This document shows positions 49,421 to 60,446 of a stretch of 64,000 nt of DNA, piece by piece. Origin of the DNA: Closterium sp. Naga37s-1 (Eukaryota; Streptophyta; Zygnematophyceae; Desmidiales; Closteriaceae); contig CANJKZ010000774.1 in NCBI GenBank assembly GCA_947471745.1, positions 248,001 to 312,000 of the forward strand. The letters are read 5' to 3'. Under the pieces are notes generated by a model. It did not search any database. It was not told where the DNA came from and saw only the letters and a list, made by a program, of their open reading frames with translations. A program made the translations under genes and the position numbers. Position 1 is the stretch's first letter; each line of letters opens with the position of its first letter.

Positions 49421-51620
49421 GGCCTCTCTGTCCCTACTACTACTACAACTGCTACTGCTACAGCTCCTACTACTGCTGCAGCTGCTACTGCTACAGCTGC
49501 TACTGCTACAGCTGCTGCTGCTACTATTGCTGCTACTGCTTCTACTATTACTGCTACTGGTCGCGCCCCCCCCCCCCCCCCCGTGCTTGACCGCTATGAC
49601 TCCTCTTCGTAGCAGCGGTGAGAGTGGTGACGGACGTGTTGCCAGTAGTGGGGGTGGTGGCAGCCGTAGTAGCAGTCGCTGTGGAGCTGCTCGGTGGGGA
49701 GTTTCTGGAGGTGGCCAGATGCAGCTGCATCTGCGTCAGCACGAACCCCTCTCACCCCAGCAGCTACGTGAGTGGTATGCTCGTAAGGGTAGTGGCGGCG
49801 GCAGTAGTGGCGGTCACTGTGCAGCTGTTCAGTTGGGAGTTTCTGGCGGTGGCCTGGCGCAACTGCAAAGGAGTCAGCGCGAGACCCTTACGCCTCAGCA
49901 GCTACGTGAGTGGTACGTACAGCGTGGGACGTCTCGGAGTAGAGCTCGCTGCCCATACGTCATTCGCACAGGTGATCGGGCTGGTCAGACTTGCGGGACA
50001 GTTGGTCACACACAGTCCTGCTGCCTCTCCTGTCTGAGTGACACCTGGCGTGCAGAGTTTGGCGACGCGGCTGAGCTTCCCCTCTGGCTAGAGCTGATTA
50101 GACAGGGTGTGGATGTCTTTGCTCTAGACTATGACGTTCTCCTCTCTACTATGTATGCTTTGTCTGATAGTGCTGAGGGTGACTGTTACCGGGATGTGCC
50201 GCCTGACCCACGTATAGCCGCTGCTACTCTAGGTGCTAGTGAGTCTGGTACTCTCCCTGGTACTACGCCTCCTGAGGCCTTGCACACCTTCACGCTGGAC
50301 GCAGGCGCCTCTGCTTATTTCTTTTGTGACAGCACCACTCTCACTCCTCTCTCTGCACCTGTCCCGGTCCGACTGGCTGACCCCTCTGGGGGCCCGATCA
50401 TGGCCCGTTCCTCCACTGTCCTCCCATGTCCGGCGGTTCCGTCCGGCTCACTGTCAGGTCTTCACCTCCCCTCGTTCTCTACAAACTTGGTGAGTACCAC
50501 TGCCCTCCAGGATGCGATGGTCACTAACACCACTCCTAGGGGTCAGCGTGTGTCAATCTGCACGTGCACACGGACGGGGCGTCACCTGGCCACGTTCACT
50601 CGTCGGCCAGGGTCGAGTTTGTACACACTCGCTACCGAGCCTCCTCAGGTAGCTGCGTCTGATCAGGTGTCCGCGTCAGGTCAGGTAGCCGCCTCTTGCT
50701 CGTGTCGCCTCATGTCGCACCAGACTCTTCTGTGGCACCACCGCCTGGGTCACCCCTCTCTGCCACGCCTTCGTGGCATGCACTCTCGTCTTCTTGTCTC
50801 TGGTCTTCCCAGGTCCCTGCCTCCCCTGCCACCCTCGCCTACCCCGCCCTGCCTTCCTTGCATTGAGGGGCGGCAGCGCGCCGCTCCTCACTCCTCCTCG
50901 TTTCCCCCGACGACTGCTCCCCTGCAGACTCTTCACATGGACGTGTGGGGCCCAGCCCTCATCAGTGGACAAAGCCGCGAGCGCTACTTTCTGTTGGTCG
51001 TTGACGACTACACGCCGTACACCACGGTCTTCCCCTTGCACAGCAAGGGTCAGGTCGTTGATGTCTTGATCCCTTGGATCCGCACGGTCCGTCTCCACCT
51101 CCACGAGCGGTTCGGCCAGGACCTTCCTGTCCTGCGTCTGCACTCTGACAGAGGTGGTGAGTTCTCCTCCGACCTCTTGAGGGACTTTTGTCGTGGGGAC
51201 GGCATCCTCCAGTCGTTCACGCTTCCGGACTCACCTCAGCAAAATGGGATTGCTGAGCGCCGCATTGGCTTAGTCATGGAGGTCGCTCGTACCTCCATGA
51301 TCCATGCGGCTGCTCCCCATTTTCTGTGGCCGTTTGCGGTCCAGTAAGCTGCGCATCAGCTTAACCTCTGGCCCCGTGTCTCCTTGCCGGAGACCTCGCC
51401 CACACTGCGTTGGACGGGGAAGGTTGGCGATGCGTCAGTGTTCCGGGTCTGGGGTTCTCGTGCCTTTGTCCGCGATCCGTCCGCGGACAAGCTCTCCGCC
51501 CGCGCCATTCCCTGCGTCTTCCTTAGCTTTGTCCTTGACGCCCCTGGCTGGCAGTTTTACCACCCCACCTCGCGCCGTGTCCTCCCCTCTCAGGACGTCA
51601 CGTCTTATAGAGCGTCGTGA
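49421..51620 (+). pseudogene. CopA4 gag C-terminus, protease and integrase
   Basis: A CTA/CTG-rich repeat (49,432-49,560) and a C17 run replace the gag core. From ATG 49596: two copies of the P-Q-Q-L-R-E-W-Y motif (about 49,757-49,783 and 49,892-49,918) in a duplicated segment, CPYVIRTGDRAGQTC, protease LDAGASAYFF with Ala in place of the active-site Ser (about 50,300), integrase HRLGHPSLPRL, HMDVWGPALI, HSDRGGEFSS, QQNGIAERR. TAA at 51345-51347 replaces a Tyr codon, after which the frame runs to 51620. Confidence 0.83.
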
Positions 51621-53365
51621 GCCTGCGTCTCCTCCTGTCTCGTCTGTTCGCACTGCTCGTAACATTCCTCGTTCGCGTCCTCATCCTGTCCCCGGCACGC
51701 ACGCTATGACACTTCGTCCTTCCTCTGTTCCACTGCGTGTTCCTCTGCCTGCTCCTCCTGAGTCCTCTCTTCTTGAGGTCCCTGACCCTGAGTCTGACTG
51801 CGCTCGTGCTGCCAGTCCCACTGTCTCTCGTCTCCTCGCCACTGCTGTCTCTGACCCTTCTTTTGAGTCTGCTGCTGCGTTTGCTCTCGTTGCTGAGCTG
51901 CTTGACTTTGCTGCTGCGTGCCGTCTAGACCACGCCTCTACTCTTGTTGCTGCGTGTGCGTCTGCCAGTCCTCCGTCCGTCGGGGGTGAGTGTGCTCTTG
52001 GCACGGGCGTCCTTGAGGACAGGCACGAGGACTTTGAGTGTCTTGCAGCTGCTGTACCTCGTTTCGCTTCCATGCTGCTTGCGCCTGAGGGAGACCCGGA
52101 TGCTCCAGACATCCTGACCCCGCGCTCTTACGCAGAGGCGATTACGGGTCCTTACTCCTCTCAGTGGCAGGCAGCCATGGATGCCAAGATGGCATCCTGG
52201 AAGTCCACAGGCACCTACGTTGACGAGGTTCCTCCACCTGGGGCGAACATAGTCGATGGCATGTGGATTTTGAGGGTGAAGCGGCCGCCGGGTTCTCCGC
52301 TTGCCTTCAAGGCGCGTTACGTTGCTCGAGGCTTCAGTCAGCGACACGGGTTTGACTACTTCCAGACCTTTTCCCCCACCCCGAAGATGACTACTCTTCG
52401 GGTGTTGCTGCACGTCGCTGCTCAGCGTGACTACGAGCTGCACTCTCTGGACTTCTGTGCAGCTTTCCTGCAGGGCAGCCTGCACGAGGAGATTTGGCTG
52501 CGCCGCCCACCTGGCTTCACTGGGTCGTTTCCTGCTTGTACCCAGTGGAGCCTCCGACGGCCAGTCTACGGTCTTCGTCAGGCGCCTCGCGAGTGGCACG
52601 ACACACTGAGGACTACACTTGCGGCTCTTGGGTTTGCTCCTGCTACTGCTGACCCGTCGCTGTTTCTACGCACCGACACCTCGCTGCCGCCGTTCTACGT
52701 CCTCGTCTACGTCGACGACCTGGTCTTTGCCACTGCTGACACCAAGGCACTGACCCTTGTGAAGTTGGAGCTGCAGAAGAGACACACCTGCACTGACCTG
52801 GGTGAACTGGACAGCTATCTTGGCTTGCAGATCACCCGGGACAGAGCACGGCGCACCATCACCCTGACTCAGTCACACATGGTGCACCAGGTCCTTCAGC
52901 GCTTCGGCTTCCAGTTCTCCTCGCCACAGCCCACTCCTATGTCTATCAGCCACTCGCTCTCAGCTCCACCTTCGGACGAGTCCATAGAGCCGAGTGGTCC
53001 GTACCCAGAGCTTGTGGGTTGCCTCATGTACCTGATGACGTGCACATGACCTGACCTCACGTACCCTCTCAGCCTTCTGGCTCGCTACGGGGCTCCCGGT
53101 AGGCACCGAAAGGTGAACTGGGATGCTGTGAAGAGGGTACTGCGCTACTTGTGCAGTACGTCAGGCATGGGGCTCGTGCTTGGAGGACGGGGTCCAGTTG
53201 TCCTCACCGGTCACGCAGACGCTTCCTGGGTTGACGACTCAGCTATGCAGCGGTCGTCACAGGGTTACACCTTCAGCCTCGGTTCCGGCTCTACCCGCGG
53301 TCTACCCGCTCGTCTTCGGTTCTCAGCTCCAGTTGTGAGGCTGAGATCTACGCAGGGGCCATGGC
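51621..53365 (+). pseudogene. CopA4 RT and RNase H
   Basis: In another frame from integrase because the linker is deleted: SQDVTS joins directly to ERREPASPPV at about 51,605-51,615, a site that lies past the RPRPYF segment in relatives. RT has KARYVARGFSQRHG, LHSLDFCAAFLQG and YVDD (about 52,708-52,720). TGA at 53047-53049 replaces Arg of TRPDL. RNase H has GHADASWVDD (about 53,211) and a short deletion after LGSGS, and is cut by CopE1 after EIYAGAMA. Confidence 0.85.
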
Positions 53366-53485
53366 TGTCAGATATATATGCCTTAGCATATGTAGGCTGT
53401 AGTGGGGTAGACTCTAAGGGGTACAGGTTTCTTATTTGTATCTCACACTTTCCTAGTTCAACTCATTCCTGTTGTTCCTTTCACA
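53366..53485 (+). repeat. CopE1 5' LTR
   Basis: 120 bp, TGTCAGATATATATGCC...CCTTTCACA. ATATATAT starts seven bases from the LTR edge. The core GTGGGGTAGACTC and AAGGGGTACAGG is a diverged form of the A/C core. Confidence 0.85.
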
Positions 53486-53503
53486 TGGTATAGAGCGGGT
53501 TCC
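53486..53503 (+). promoter_or_regulatory. CopE1 primer-binding site
   Basis: TGGTATAGAGCGGGTTCC directly after the LTR; like TGGTATCAGAGC but lacking one or two bases in the middle. Confidence 0.78.
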
Positions 53504-54617
53504 CACATGGGACCGTTCCTTCCTAAGGGCCCACCATATTTTTTTTTTTGCTGCCCAACGCCCTGCCCTAAATTTTTTTCGCGGCCCCTACGTGGCCCCT
53601 TTGTCACCTAGCGCGCCCCTACGCGGCCCCTACACGGCCCCTAGCGCGCCCCTACCCGGCCCCTACGCGGCCCTTACGCGGCCCCTAGCACGCCCCCTAC
53701 CCGTCCCTGACGCGGCCCCTACGCGGCCCCTGACGCGGCCCCTACGCGGCCCCTGTCGCGGCCCCTACGCGACCCCTGACGCGGCCCCTGACGCGGCTCC
53801 TACGCGCCCCCTACGCGGCCCCTGACGCGGCCCTTACGCGGCCCCTGACGCGGCCCCTACGCGGCCCCTGACGCGGCCCCTACGCGGCCCCTACGCCACC
53901 CCTGCCGCGGCCCGACCCAGCCCCGTCCCTGACGCGGCCCCTACGCTGCCCCTGACGCGGCCCCTACGCGGCCCCTGACGCGGCCCCTACGCGGCCCCTA
54001 CGCGGCCCCTGACGCGGCTCCTGACGCGGCCCCTACGCGGCCCCTACGCGGCCCCTGACACGGCCCCTACGCGGCCCCTGACACGGCCCCTGACGCGGCC
54101 CCTACGCCGCCCCTGACGCGGCCCCTACTCTGCCCCTAACGCGGCCCCTACGCCACCCCTACGCGGCCCGGCCCGGCCCCGTCCCTGACGCGGCCCCTAC
54201 GCGGCCCCTCCGCCGCCCCTACGCGGCCCCTACGCCGCCCCTAAAGGGCCCTGTCCCGGTCCTGCCCCGGCCCCGACCCCGTCCCGGACCTGCCCCGGCC
54301 CCGACCCTGTCCCGGCCCCGTTGCTGCCCTGTCCCGGACCCTGCTCGGCCCCGACCCTGTCCCGGACCTGCCCCGGCCCTGACCCTGTCCCGGCCCCGTT
54401 TCTGCCCCGTCCAGGACCCTGCTCGGCCCCGACCCTGTCCCGGCCCTGTCACGGCCCCGACCCAGTCCCGGACCTATCGTTCCGCCCCTGATAAGAGCCT
54501 AGCCGGGCCGAGCCGCGCGGCCGAGCCGCACTGCCTTGCTAATTGCCCTGCCGAGTCGCACTGTCCTGCCTCGCCCAGTTGCACTGCTGCTGCTGCTAGT
54601 CTGCTGCTGCTCCTAGC
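53504..54617 (+). repeat. CopE1 leader minisatellite
   Basis: Starts CACATGGGACCG, then AAGGGCCCACCATA and T12 (53,515-53,549). Then about 650 bp of 11-12-bp units GCGGCCCCTAC and GCGGCCCCTGAC, passing into GTCCCGGCCCCGACCCT units (54,245-54,480) and a CTGCTGCT stretch before gag. Confidence 0.82.
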
Positions 54618-57044
54618 ATGGCTAGTCCTAGTCTTCTCACCTTTGATGCTGAGGGTCGAGCGGTTGACTTTGATGTCTGGCTAGATGATTTGCAGCTTTT
54701 CCTTCAGTGCGATAGCAAGGATGGTCTCTCCCTGTTTGATCTTACGTCGGGTGCCTCTACTGCCCCTGCTGCTGATGCTGACAGTACCGTTCGCTCGCAG
54801 TGGCTCACGCGCGATGCTGCTGCCCGCCTTGCTGTGCGTAGTCACCTACCGTCTACTGAGCGCGCGCACTTTAGTCAGTACAAGAGTGCTAGGACTCTGT
54901 ACGACGCAGTAGTTGCACGCTACTCCTCCCCTGCCACTGCTGCGCTTAGTCGCCTCATGCTACCGTACCTGTTCCATGACCTCGCTGCTTTTGCCACAGT
55001 CACTGACCTCATTACGCACCTCCGCACTAGTGACACTCGCTACCGCGCTGCGCTTCCTGCTGAGTTCTGCGCCCAGAACCCCCCCCCCCATGTACATCAC
55101 CCTCTACTACCTAGTCACTCAACTCCCTGACACTCTCCGCTCGGTCAGGGACCACTTCCTCTCTCTTTGCCCTACCACCCTCACTGTCGACCTCCTCGAG
55201 GAGCGCCTCCTTGCAGCAGAGACTAGTATCACCGCTGTAGGCGCCTCTAGTGGTGACCCCCGTACCCCTTTCTTTGAGGGGTGCTCCCCCGTTCCTCTTT
55301 TGCCCTCTGTTGCCTCTGCTGCTGCTGTCGACCTTGTTGGCACCGAGTTGGTCAGCGCTGCGTCTGCTCCTAGTGAGAGGCGCCGCTTCAGCAAGGGCAA
55401 GCGGGGCAAGGGAGCTGGAGGAGGTGGTGGGGGCGGCGGTAGTGGCGGTGGAGGCGGAGGAGGGGGTGGGGGTGGGGGGGGTGGCCGAGGTGGGGGCTTC
55501 GGTGGCGGCGGTGGAGGTGGAGGCGGCGGTGGCGGTGGCGGGAGGGGTGGAGGAGGCGGAGGCGGCGGCGGCGGAGGTGGAGCTGGCAGAGGCGGAGCTG
55601 TGCAGCGGGGACCCCAGCAGCAGCAGCGCTCTCGTGAGACCCCTTCGCCCCAACAGCTTCGTGAGTGGTACGCGGGGCGCCAGGGGTCTGGGGGTGCTGG
55701 TCCCTGTACTTACGTCCTGCGCACCGGTGACCGCACTGGAGAGCAGTGTGGCGGCCTGCACGCCACCCAGCGCTGCTTCGGTCGCCTGACGGACGCCTGG
55801 CGTGCCCAGTTCCCGGACGCCACTGAGATCCCTCGTTGGGGAGATTTGCTCAGGTCGGGGGTAGCTATCTTTGATATTGACTTTGATGCTATTCTTGCTG
55901 CCATGTATGCTGTGTCTATTAGTGCTGAGGGTGACTGTTATGTGTGTGTTCCGCCTGACCCTGGTATTGAGGCTGCTGCTCTAGGTGCTAGTGAGTCTGC
56001 TGCTCCAGGTACTCGTGAGTCAGCTGCTCTAGGTGCTGGTGAGTCTGCTCTCTCAGGTACCGAGTCGGCTCAGGTCTTTCACACCTTCACCCTCGACTCG
56101 GGTGCTTCCCGCTCCTTCTTTCGAGACCGCACCACCCTTACGCCGCTCAGTCGGCCGGTTGCGGTCTCCCTGGCAGACCCCTCTGGGGGTCCTGTTCTTG
56201 CTCGCTACTCCACTGTCCTCCCGTGTCCGGCGGCCCCGTCAGGCTCCCTGTCTGGTCTCTACCTCCCCTCGTTCTCCACGAACTTGGTGAGTGGTGCTGA
56301 CCTTCAGGATGCCGGAGTTGACCAGTTCACTCCTGCAGGTCAGCGAGTGACCCACTGCACGTGTGCTCAGACGGGCCGCCACTTGGCCTCGTTTACCCAT
56401 CGACCGGGGTCGAGCCTGTACACACTGACCACAGAGTCTCCCCCGGTTGCTGCGTCTGGTCAGGTAGCTGCGTCAAGTCAGGTGTTTGCTGCAGCGTCTC
56501 GGTCAGGTCCTGAGTCTGCCCCCTGCTCGTGTTGCCTCCTGTCCCACCAGACCCTCCTCTGGCACCACCGCCTTGGTCACCCCTCCTTGCTTCGTCTCCG
56601 AGGCATGGCCTCCCGTGTCCTTGTCTCTAGTCTCCCCCGGTCCATCCCTCCCCTTCCCCCGGGGCCTGCCCCCACCTGCGTTCCTTGCGTCGAGGGGCGG
56701 CAGCGTGCCGCTCCTCACTCCTCCGAGTTTCCCCCGATAGAGGCTCCGCTGCAGACTCTTCACATGGACGTGTGGGGCCCAGCCCGCGTCCGTGGACAGG
56801 GTCACGAGCGCTACTTCCTGCTGGTCGTTGACGACTACTCGCGTTACACCACTGTCTTCCCCTTGCGCAGCAAGGGTGAGGTCACTGAGGTGTTGATCGA
56901 CTGGATCCGCGTTGCTCGTCTCCAGCTCAGAGAGCGTTTCGGCTCGGACTTTCCTGTTCTGCGTCTGCACTCCGACCGAGGCGGAGAGTTTTCCTCCGAC
57001 CTTCTGCGAGCCTTCTGTCGTGCGGAGGGCATCCGCCAAACGTT
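54618..57044 (+). pseudogene. CopE1 gag-protease-integrase, one frameshift
   Basis: ATG 54618 (MASPSLLTFDAEGRAVDFDVW). Gag is open to the run AAC(C10) at 55,079-55,089, which has 11 C against 10 in CopC1; the frame then ends at 55130, while the next frame is open to 57044 with VDLLEERLLAAETSITAVG, FEGCSPVPLLPS, a Gly tail, PSPQQLREWYAGR (about 55,645), the finger CTYVLRTGDRTGEQC...C (about 55,705-55,776), protease LDSGASRSFF (about 56,095), HRLGHPSLLRL, HMDVWGPARV and HSDRGGEFSS. CopF1 cuts integrase before its last acidic residue. I treat the coding as broken, though the copy is otherwise clean. Confidence 0.87.
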
Positions 57045-57170
57045 TGTTAGAAAGAAGAAGTGTTGGACTGGAAAGGAAAGGGAGTACAAGTACCTAACCC
57101 TAGAATTGTGTAGCCCCTAAAGGCTAACCCACTGTAGCCTACACAAATACAACATATATAATGTTTGACA
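57045..57170 (-). repeat. CopF1 3' LTR
   Basis: 126 bp, plus strand TGTTAGAAAG...TGTTTGACA; element strand starts TGTCAAACATTATATATG, again with the TATA-like run at the edge. The core is GTAGGCTACAGTGGG and GGGGCTACAC. Confidence 0.85.
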
Positions 57171-57403
57171 CACCCCCATAGGCTAAGTGGGGGAGAGCAA
57201 GCGGTCACAAGACCAGTCAAAGCAAAGCAAAGCAAGACAAGCTCAGGGTGGATCTCAAGGATACCACACAAATTCCGAGCACAAGCAAATGGTCACAAGA
57301 CCAGTTCACATGCAGTTTGAAAATAGAACAAGAGGTACAGTGATCACAACCTAGCAAGTGTAAGCATGCAGGTATATATATAGAGATCATAGTACAAGCA
57401 GAG
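57171..57403 (-). other. CopF1 3' leader with polypurine hairpin
   Basis: Plus strand CACCCCCATAGGCTAAG and TGGGGGAGAGC touch the LTR, the same C5/G5 arrangement as in C1 and A2. AAGCTCAGGGTGGATCTC and a TATATATATAG run (about 57,372) follow. No coding. Confidence 0.75.
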
Positions 57404-59525
57404 TCAAGAAGTGAGCAAGTGAGGGAGAGTAGGCACAAGGCCTAGAACAGTACAGAAACGCTGATGATCACAAGGCTGAAGCGCCTTGGTGAACACATCA
57501 GCAGTGTTGGCCCGAGTGGCCGCGTACGAGAGACGAAGCTGACCTCTCTGCTGCAGCTCTCGCGCTAGGAAGTAGCGCAGAGCGATGTGCTTCGTTCTGT
57601 GCTCCAGTCTGTGCTCCTCACACAAGGCAATGGCTGCCTTGTTGTCGACGTACAGCACTGGAGGAGAACGAGGCCGCTCTCCGAGGTCGGTCAGCAGGTA
57701 GGTGAGCCATCGTAGCTCCTGGGCCGCCATGGCTGTGGCGTAGATCTCAGCCTCACAACTGGAGCTGAGAACAGAAGAAGAGCGTGTAGAACGCCAGGAA
57801 ACAGAGCCAGAGCCAAGGCTGAAGGTGTAACCCTGAGACGACCGCTGCGTAGCCTGGTCGTCAGCCCAAGAAGCGTCTGAGTGTCCAGTGAGGACAACGT
57901 CGCGCCATCCTCCAAGCACAAGCCCCATGCCCGACGTACTGCACAGGTAACGCAACACCCTCTTAGCGGCATCCATGTGCTCCTTCCGGTGACGGCCAGG
58001 AGCGACATAGCGTGCAAGGATGCTAAGACGGTATGCAAGGTCAGGTCGAGTGCAGGTCATCAGGTACATGAGGCAGCCCACAAGCTCTGGATACGGGCCA
58101 CTGGGCTCTACGGACTCATCCGAAGGCAGAGCTGAGAGCGAGTGACCGGTAGGCAGAGGAGTGGGCTGAGTACGTGAAGCCGAAGCGCTGAAGGACCTGC
58201 TGCACTATGTGTGACTGAGTCAAGGTGATGGTGCGCTGTGCTCTGTCCCGGGTGATCCACAAGCCAAGATAGCTTGTCAGCTCACCCAGGTCTGTGCACG
58301 TGTGTCTCTTCTGCAGCTCCGACTTCACGTGGGCGAGTGCCTCAGTGTCAGCAGTAGCAAAGACCAAGTCGTCGACGTACACGAGAACGTAGAACCGCGG
58401 CAGAGTGGTGTCGGTGCGTAGAAACAGCGACGGGTCAGCAGTAGAAGGAGCAAACCCAAGAGCCGCAAGCGTAGTCCTCAGTGTGTCGTGCCACTCACGG
58501 GGTGCCTGGCAGAGTCCGTAGACTGGCCGCCGGAGGCTCCACTGGGTACCAGGAGGGAACGACCCAGTGAAGCCAGGTGGGCGGCGCAGCCAGATCTCCT
58601 CGTGCAGGCTGCCCTGTAGGAACGCAGTGCTGAAGTCAAGACAGTGGAGCTCGTAGTCACGCTGAGCGGCGACGTGCAGCAGAACGCGAAGAGTGGTCAT
58701 CTTCGGGGTCGGGGAGAAGGTCTGGAAGAAGTCAACTCCCTCTCGCTGACTAAAGCCTCGTGCAACGTAACGCGCCTTGAAGACAGGCGGAGAACCCGGC
58801 GGCCGCTTCACCCTGAAAATCCACATGCCACTGACGATGTTCGCCCCAGGTGGGGGAACCTCGTCGACGTAGGTGCCTGTGGATTTCCAGGAAGCCATCT
58901 CTGCGTCCATGGCTGTCTGCCACTGAGAGGAGTAGAGACCCTCCATCGCCTCTGCGTAGGAGCGCGGGGTCGGGATGTCTGGTGCATCCGGGTCTCCCTC
59001 AGGGGCAACTAGCATGGACAGGAGATGAGGCAAAGCAGCGGCAAAGCACTCAAACTCCTCCTGTCTGTCCTCAAGGACGTCCGTGCCAAGAGCACACTTA
59101 CCCCCGACGGACGGAGGACAGACAGACTCAGACTCAGCAACAAGGCTAGCGGCGTAGTCTAGACGACAGGCGGCAGCAAAGTTAACAAGCTCAGCGACTA
59201 GAGCAGACGCAGCAGAGGACTCGAAGGAAGGGTCAGTGACAACAGTGGCAAGGAGACGCGTGACAGTAGGACTGGCAGCACGAAGAGAGTCAGACTCCGG
59301 GTCAGCAAGAGCAGGAAGAGAGGACGCAGGAGGAGACGGCAGAGGGACACGCTGTGGAGCAGTGGAAGGACGCAGAGTCATATAGTGAGTGCCAGGGACA
59401 GGAGGAGGTCGCTCACGCGGAGCACGACGACCAGCGCGGACAGCACGGACAGGTGACTCTGGACGCGACTCAGGCGACGCTGGACGAGACTCAGGCGACG
59501 GAGGACGAGACTCAGGCTCACGACG
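57404..59525 (-). pseudogene. CopF1 RT and RNase H
   Basis: RNase H (57,404-58,081) has GHSDASWADD, SSCEAEIYATAM and LYVDNKAAIAL. RT (58,116-59,381) has KARYVARGFSQREG, LHCLDFSTAFLQG and YVDD (58368-58379). Between them, near 58,175, an 8-nt deletion relative to CopC1 (element strand TACTCAGCC here, TACTCCTCGCCTCAGG there) shifts the frame. The Pro/Ser-rich approach region continues to the TAG at 59526. Confidence 0.87.
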
Positions 59526-60446
59526 CTACGTAAGACCTCCCGTCGGCTCAGCGTAAGGAGAAGGACCAGGCAGTGGAGAGGCTGGCTGCAACTGTGACTG
59601 CGACTGGACAGGCGGTGGACTCAGTAGGGGAGGAGAAGGACCAGTAGAGGGCGGGAGACTAAGAACCTGCTGAAGGAGCGGAACGTAGTACGGCCACGGC
59701 CGCTCAGCACCTCCAGCGACAACCCCCTCAGCAGGCCCAGTCCCAGCAGCTCCAGTACCTCCAGTACGAGCACCCCCAGGACCAGCGGCTCCAGCAGCTC
59801 CAGCAGCACCAGCACCAGCAGCACCTCCAGCAGCGCCAGCAGCACCGCCAGCAGCAGCACCTCCAGCAGCTCCAGCACCAGCAGCACCGCCAGCAGCAGC
59901 AGCACCTCCAGCACTAGGGTTCGCGGCACTAGGAGCGCCACTCCGGAGACTGCAGCGCCGAGTGTACCACTCTCGGAGCCGCTGGGGAGAGGGCAGCTCC
60001 CGCCTAGGAGGGGAAGCACTAGCACCAGCTCCAGCAGCACTCCTAGCTCGAGAAGCACCCCTCCTGAGGCTGCAGTACTGTAAGTACCACTCTCGTAGCT
60101 TCTGTGAGGAGAGAGCTCCTCCAGGTGAAGCACGCTCAGTCTCAGCACCCTCAGACGTAGCACACCCAGGCTCAGCACCCCCAGACTCAGCACCCGCAGG
60201 CTCCGCACCCCCAGGCTCAGCACCCCCAGACTCCGCACCCCCAGGCTCCGTACCCCCAGGCTCAGCACCCCCAGGCTCCGCACCCCCAGGCTCCGCACCC
60301 CCAGGCTCCGCACGCTCAGGCTCCGCTCGCTCAGGCTCAGCACCCCTAGCAGGATGAGAGTCGACAGCTACCTCGACAGGCTCAACCGGGTCTACCTGGG
60401 ACACACCTGAGGGAGCGGCACCCTGAGGGGGGAGGGGGTCTACCAC
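59526..60446 (-). pseudogene. CopF1 integrase-RT linker
   Basis: 306 codons ended by TAG 59526-59528, where CopC1 has GAG. The repeat GGAEPGGAEP (about 60,160-60,340) is followed by two LREWY motifs, SQKLREWYLQYCSLRRG (about 60,075-60,115) and SPQRLREWYTRRCSLRSG (about 59,940-59,990), a Gly/Ala tract and RPWPYYVPLLQQVL. The linker starts in a new frame after a G11 run at 60,475-60,485. Confidence 0.8.

Larger units (their letters stand above)
46775..53365 (+). mobile_element. CopA4: defective plus-strand A-family copia
   Basis: Plus element with a split 5' LTR, primer-binding site, long leader, gag C-terminal finger region, protease, integrase, RT and part of RNase H, cut by CopE1 at 53,366. 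It lacks the gag core and the whole integrase-RT linker. The remaining 3' part is outside the window. Confidence 0.85.
53366..57044 (+). mobile_element. CopE1: plus-strand short-LTR copia inserted in CopA4, cut by CopF1
   Basis: Has 5' LTR, primer site, leader, gag, finger, protease and half of integrase; the rest is displaced by CopF1 and not in the window. ATGGC (53361-53365) should be one copy of its target duplication. One frame change at a C11 run is the only coding defect I see in the present part. Confidence 0.85.

Noticed and set aside
49432..49560. Membrane-protein-like poly-Leu reading
   Set aside because: It is a CTA/CTG trinucleotide repeat; no start codon in front and no relation to copia products.
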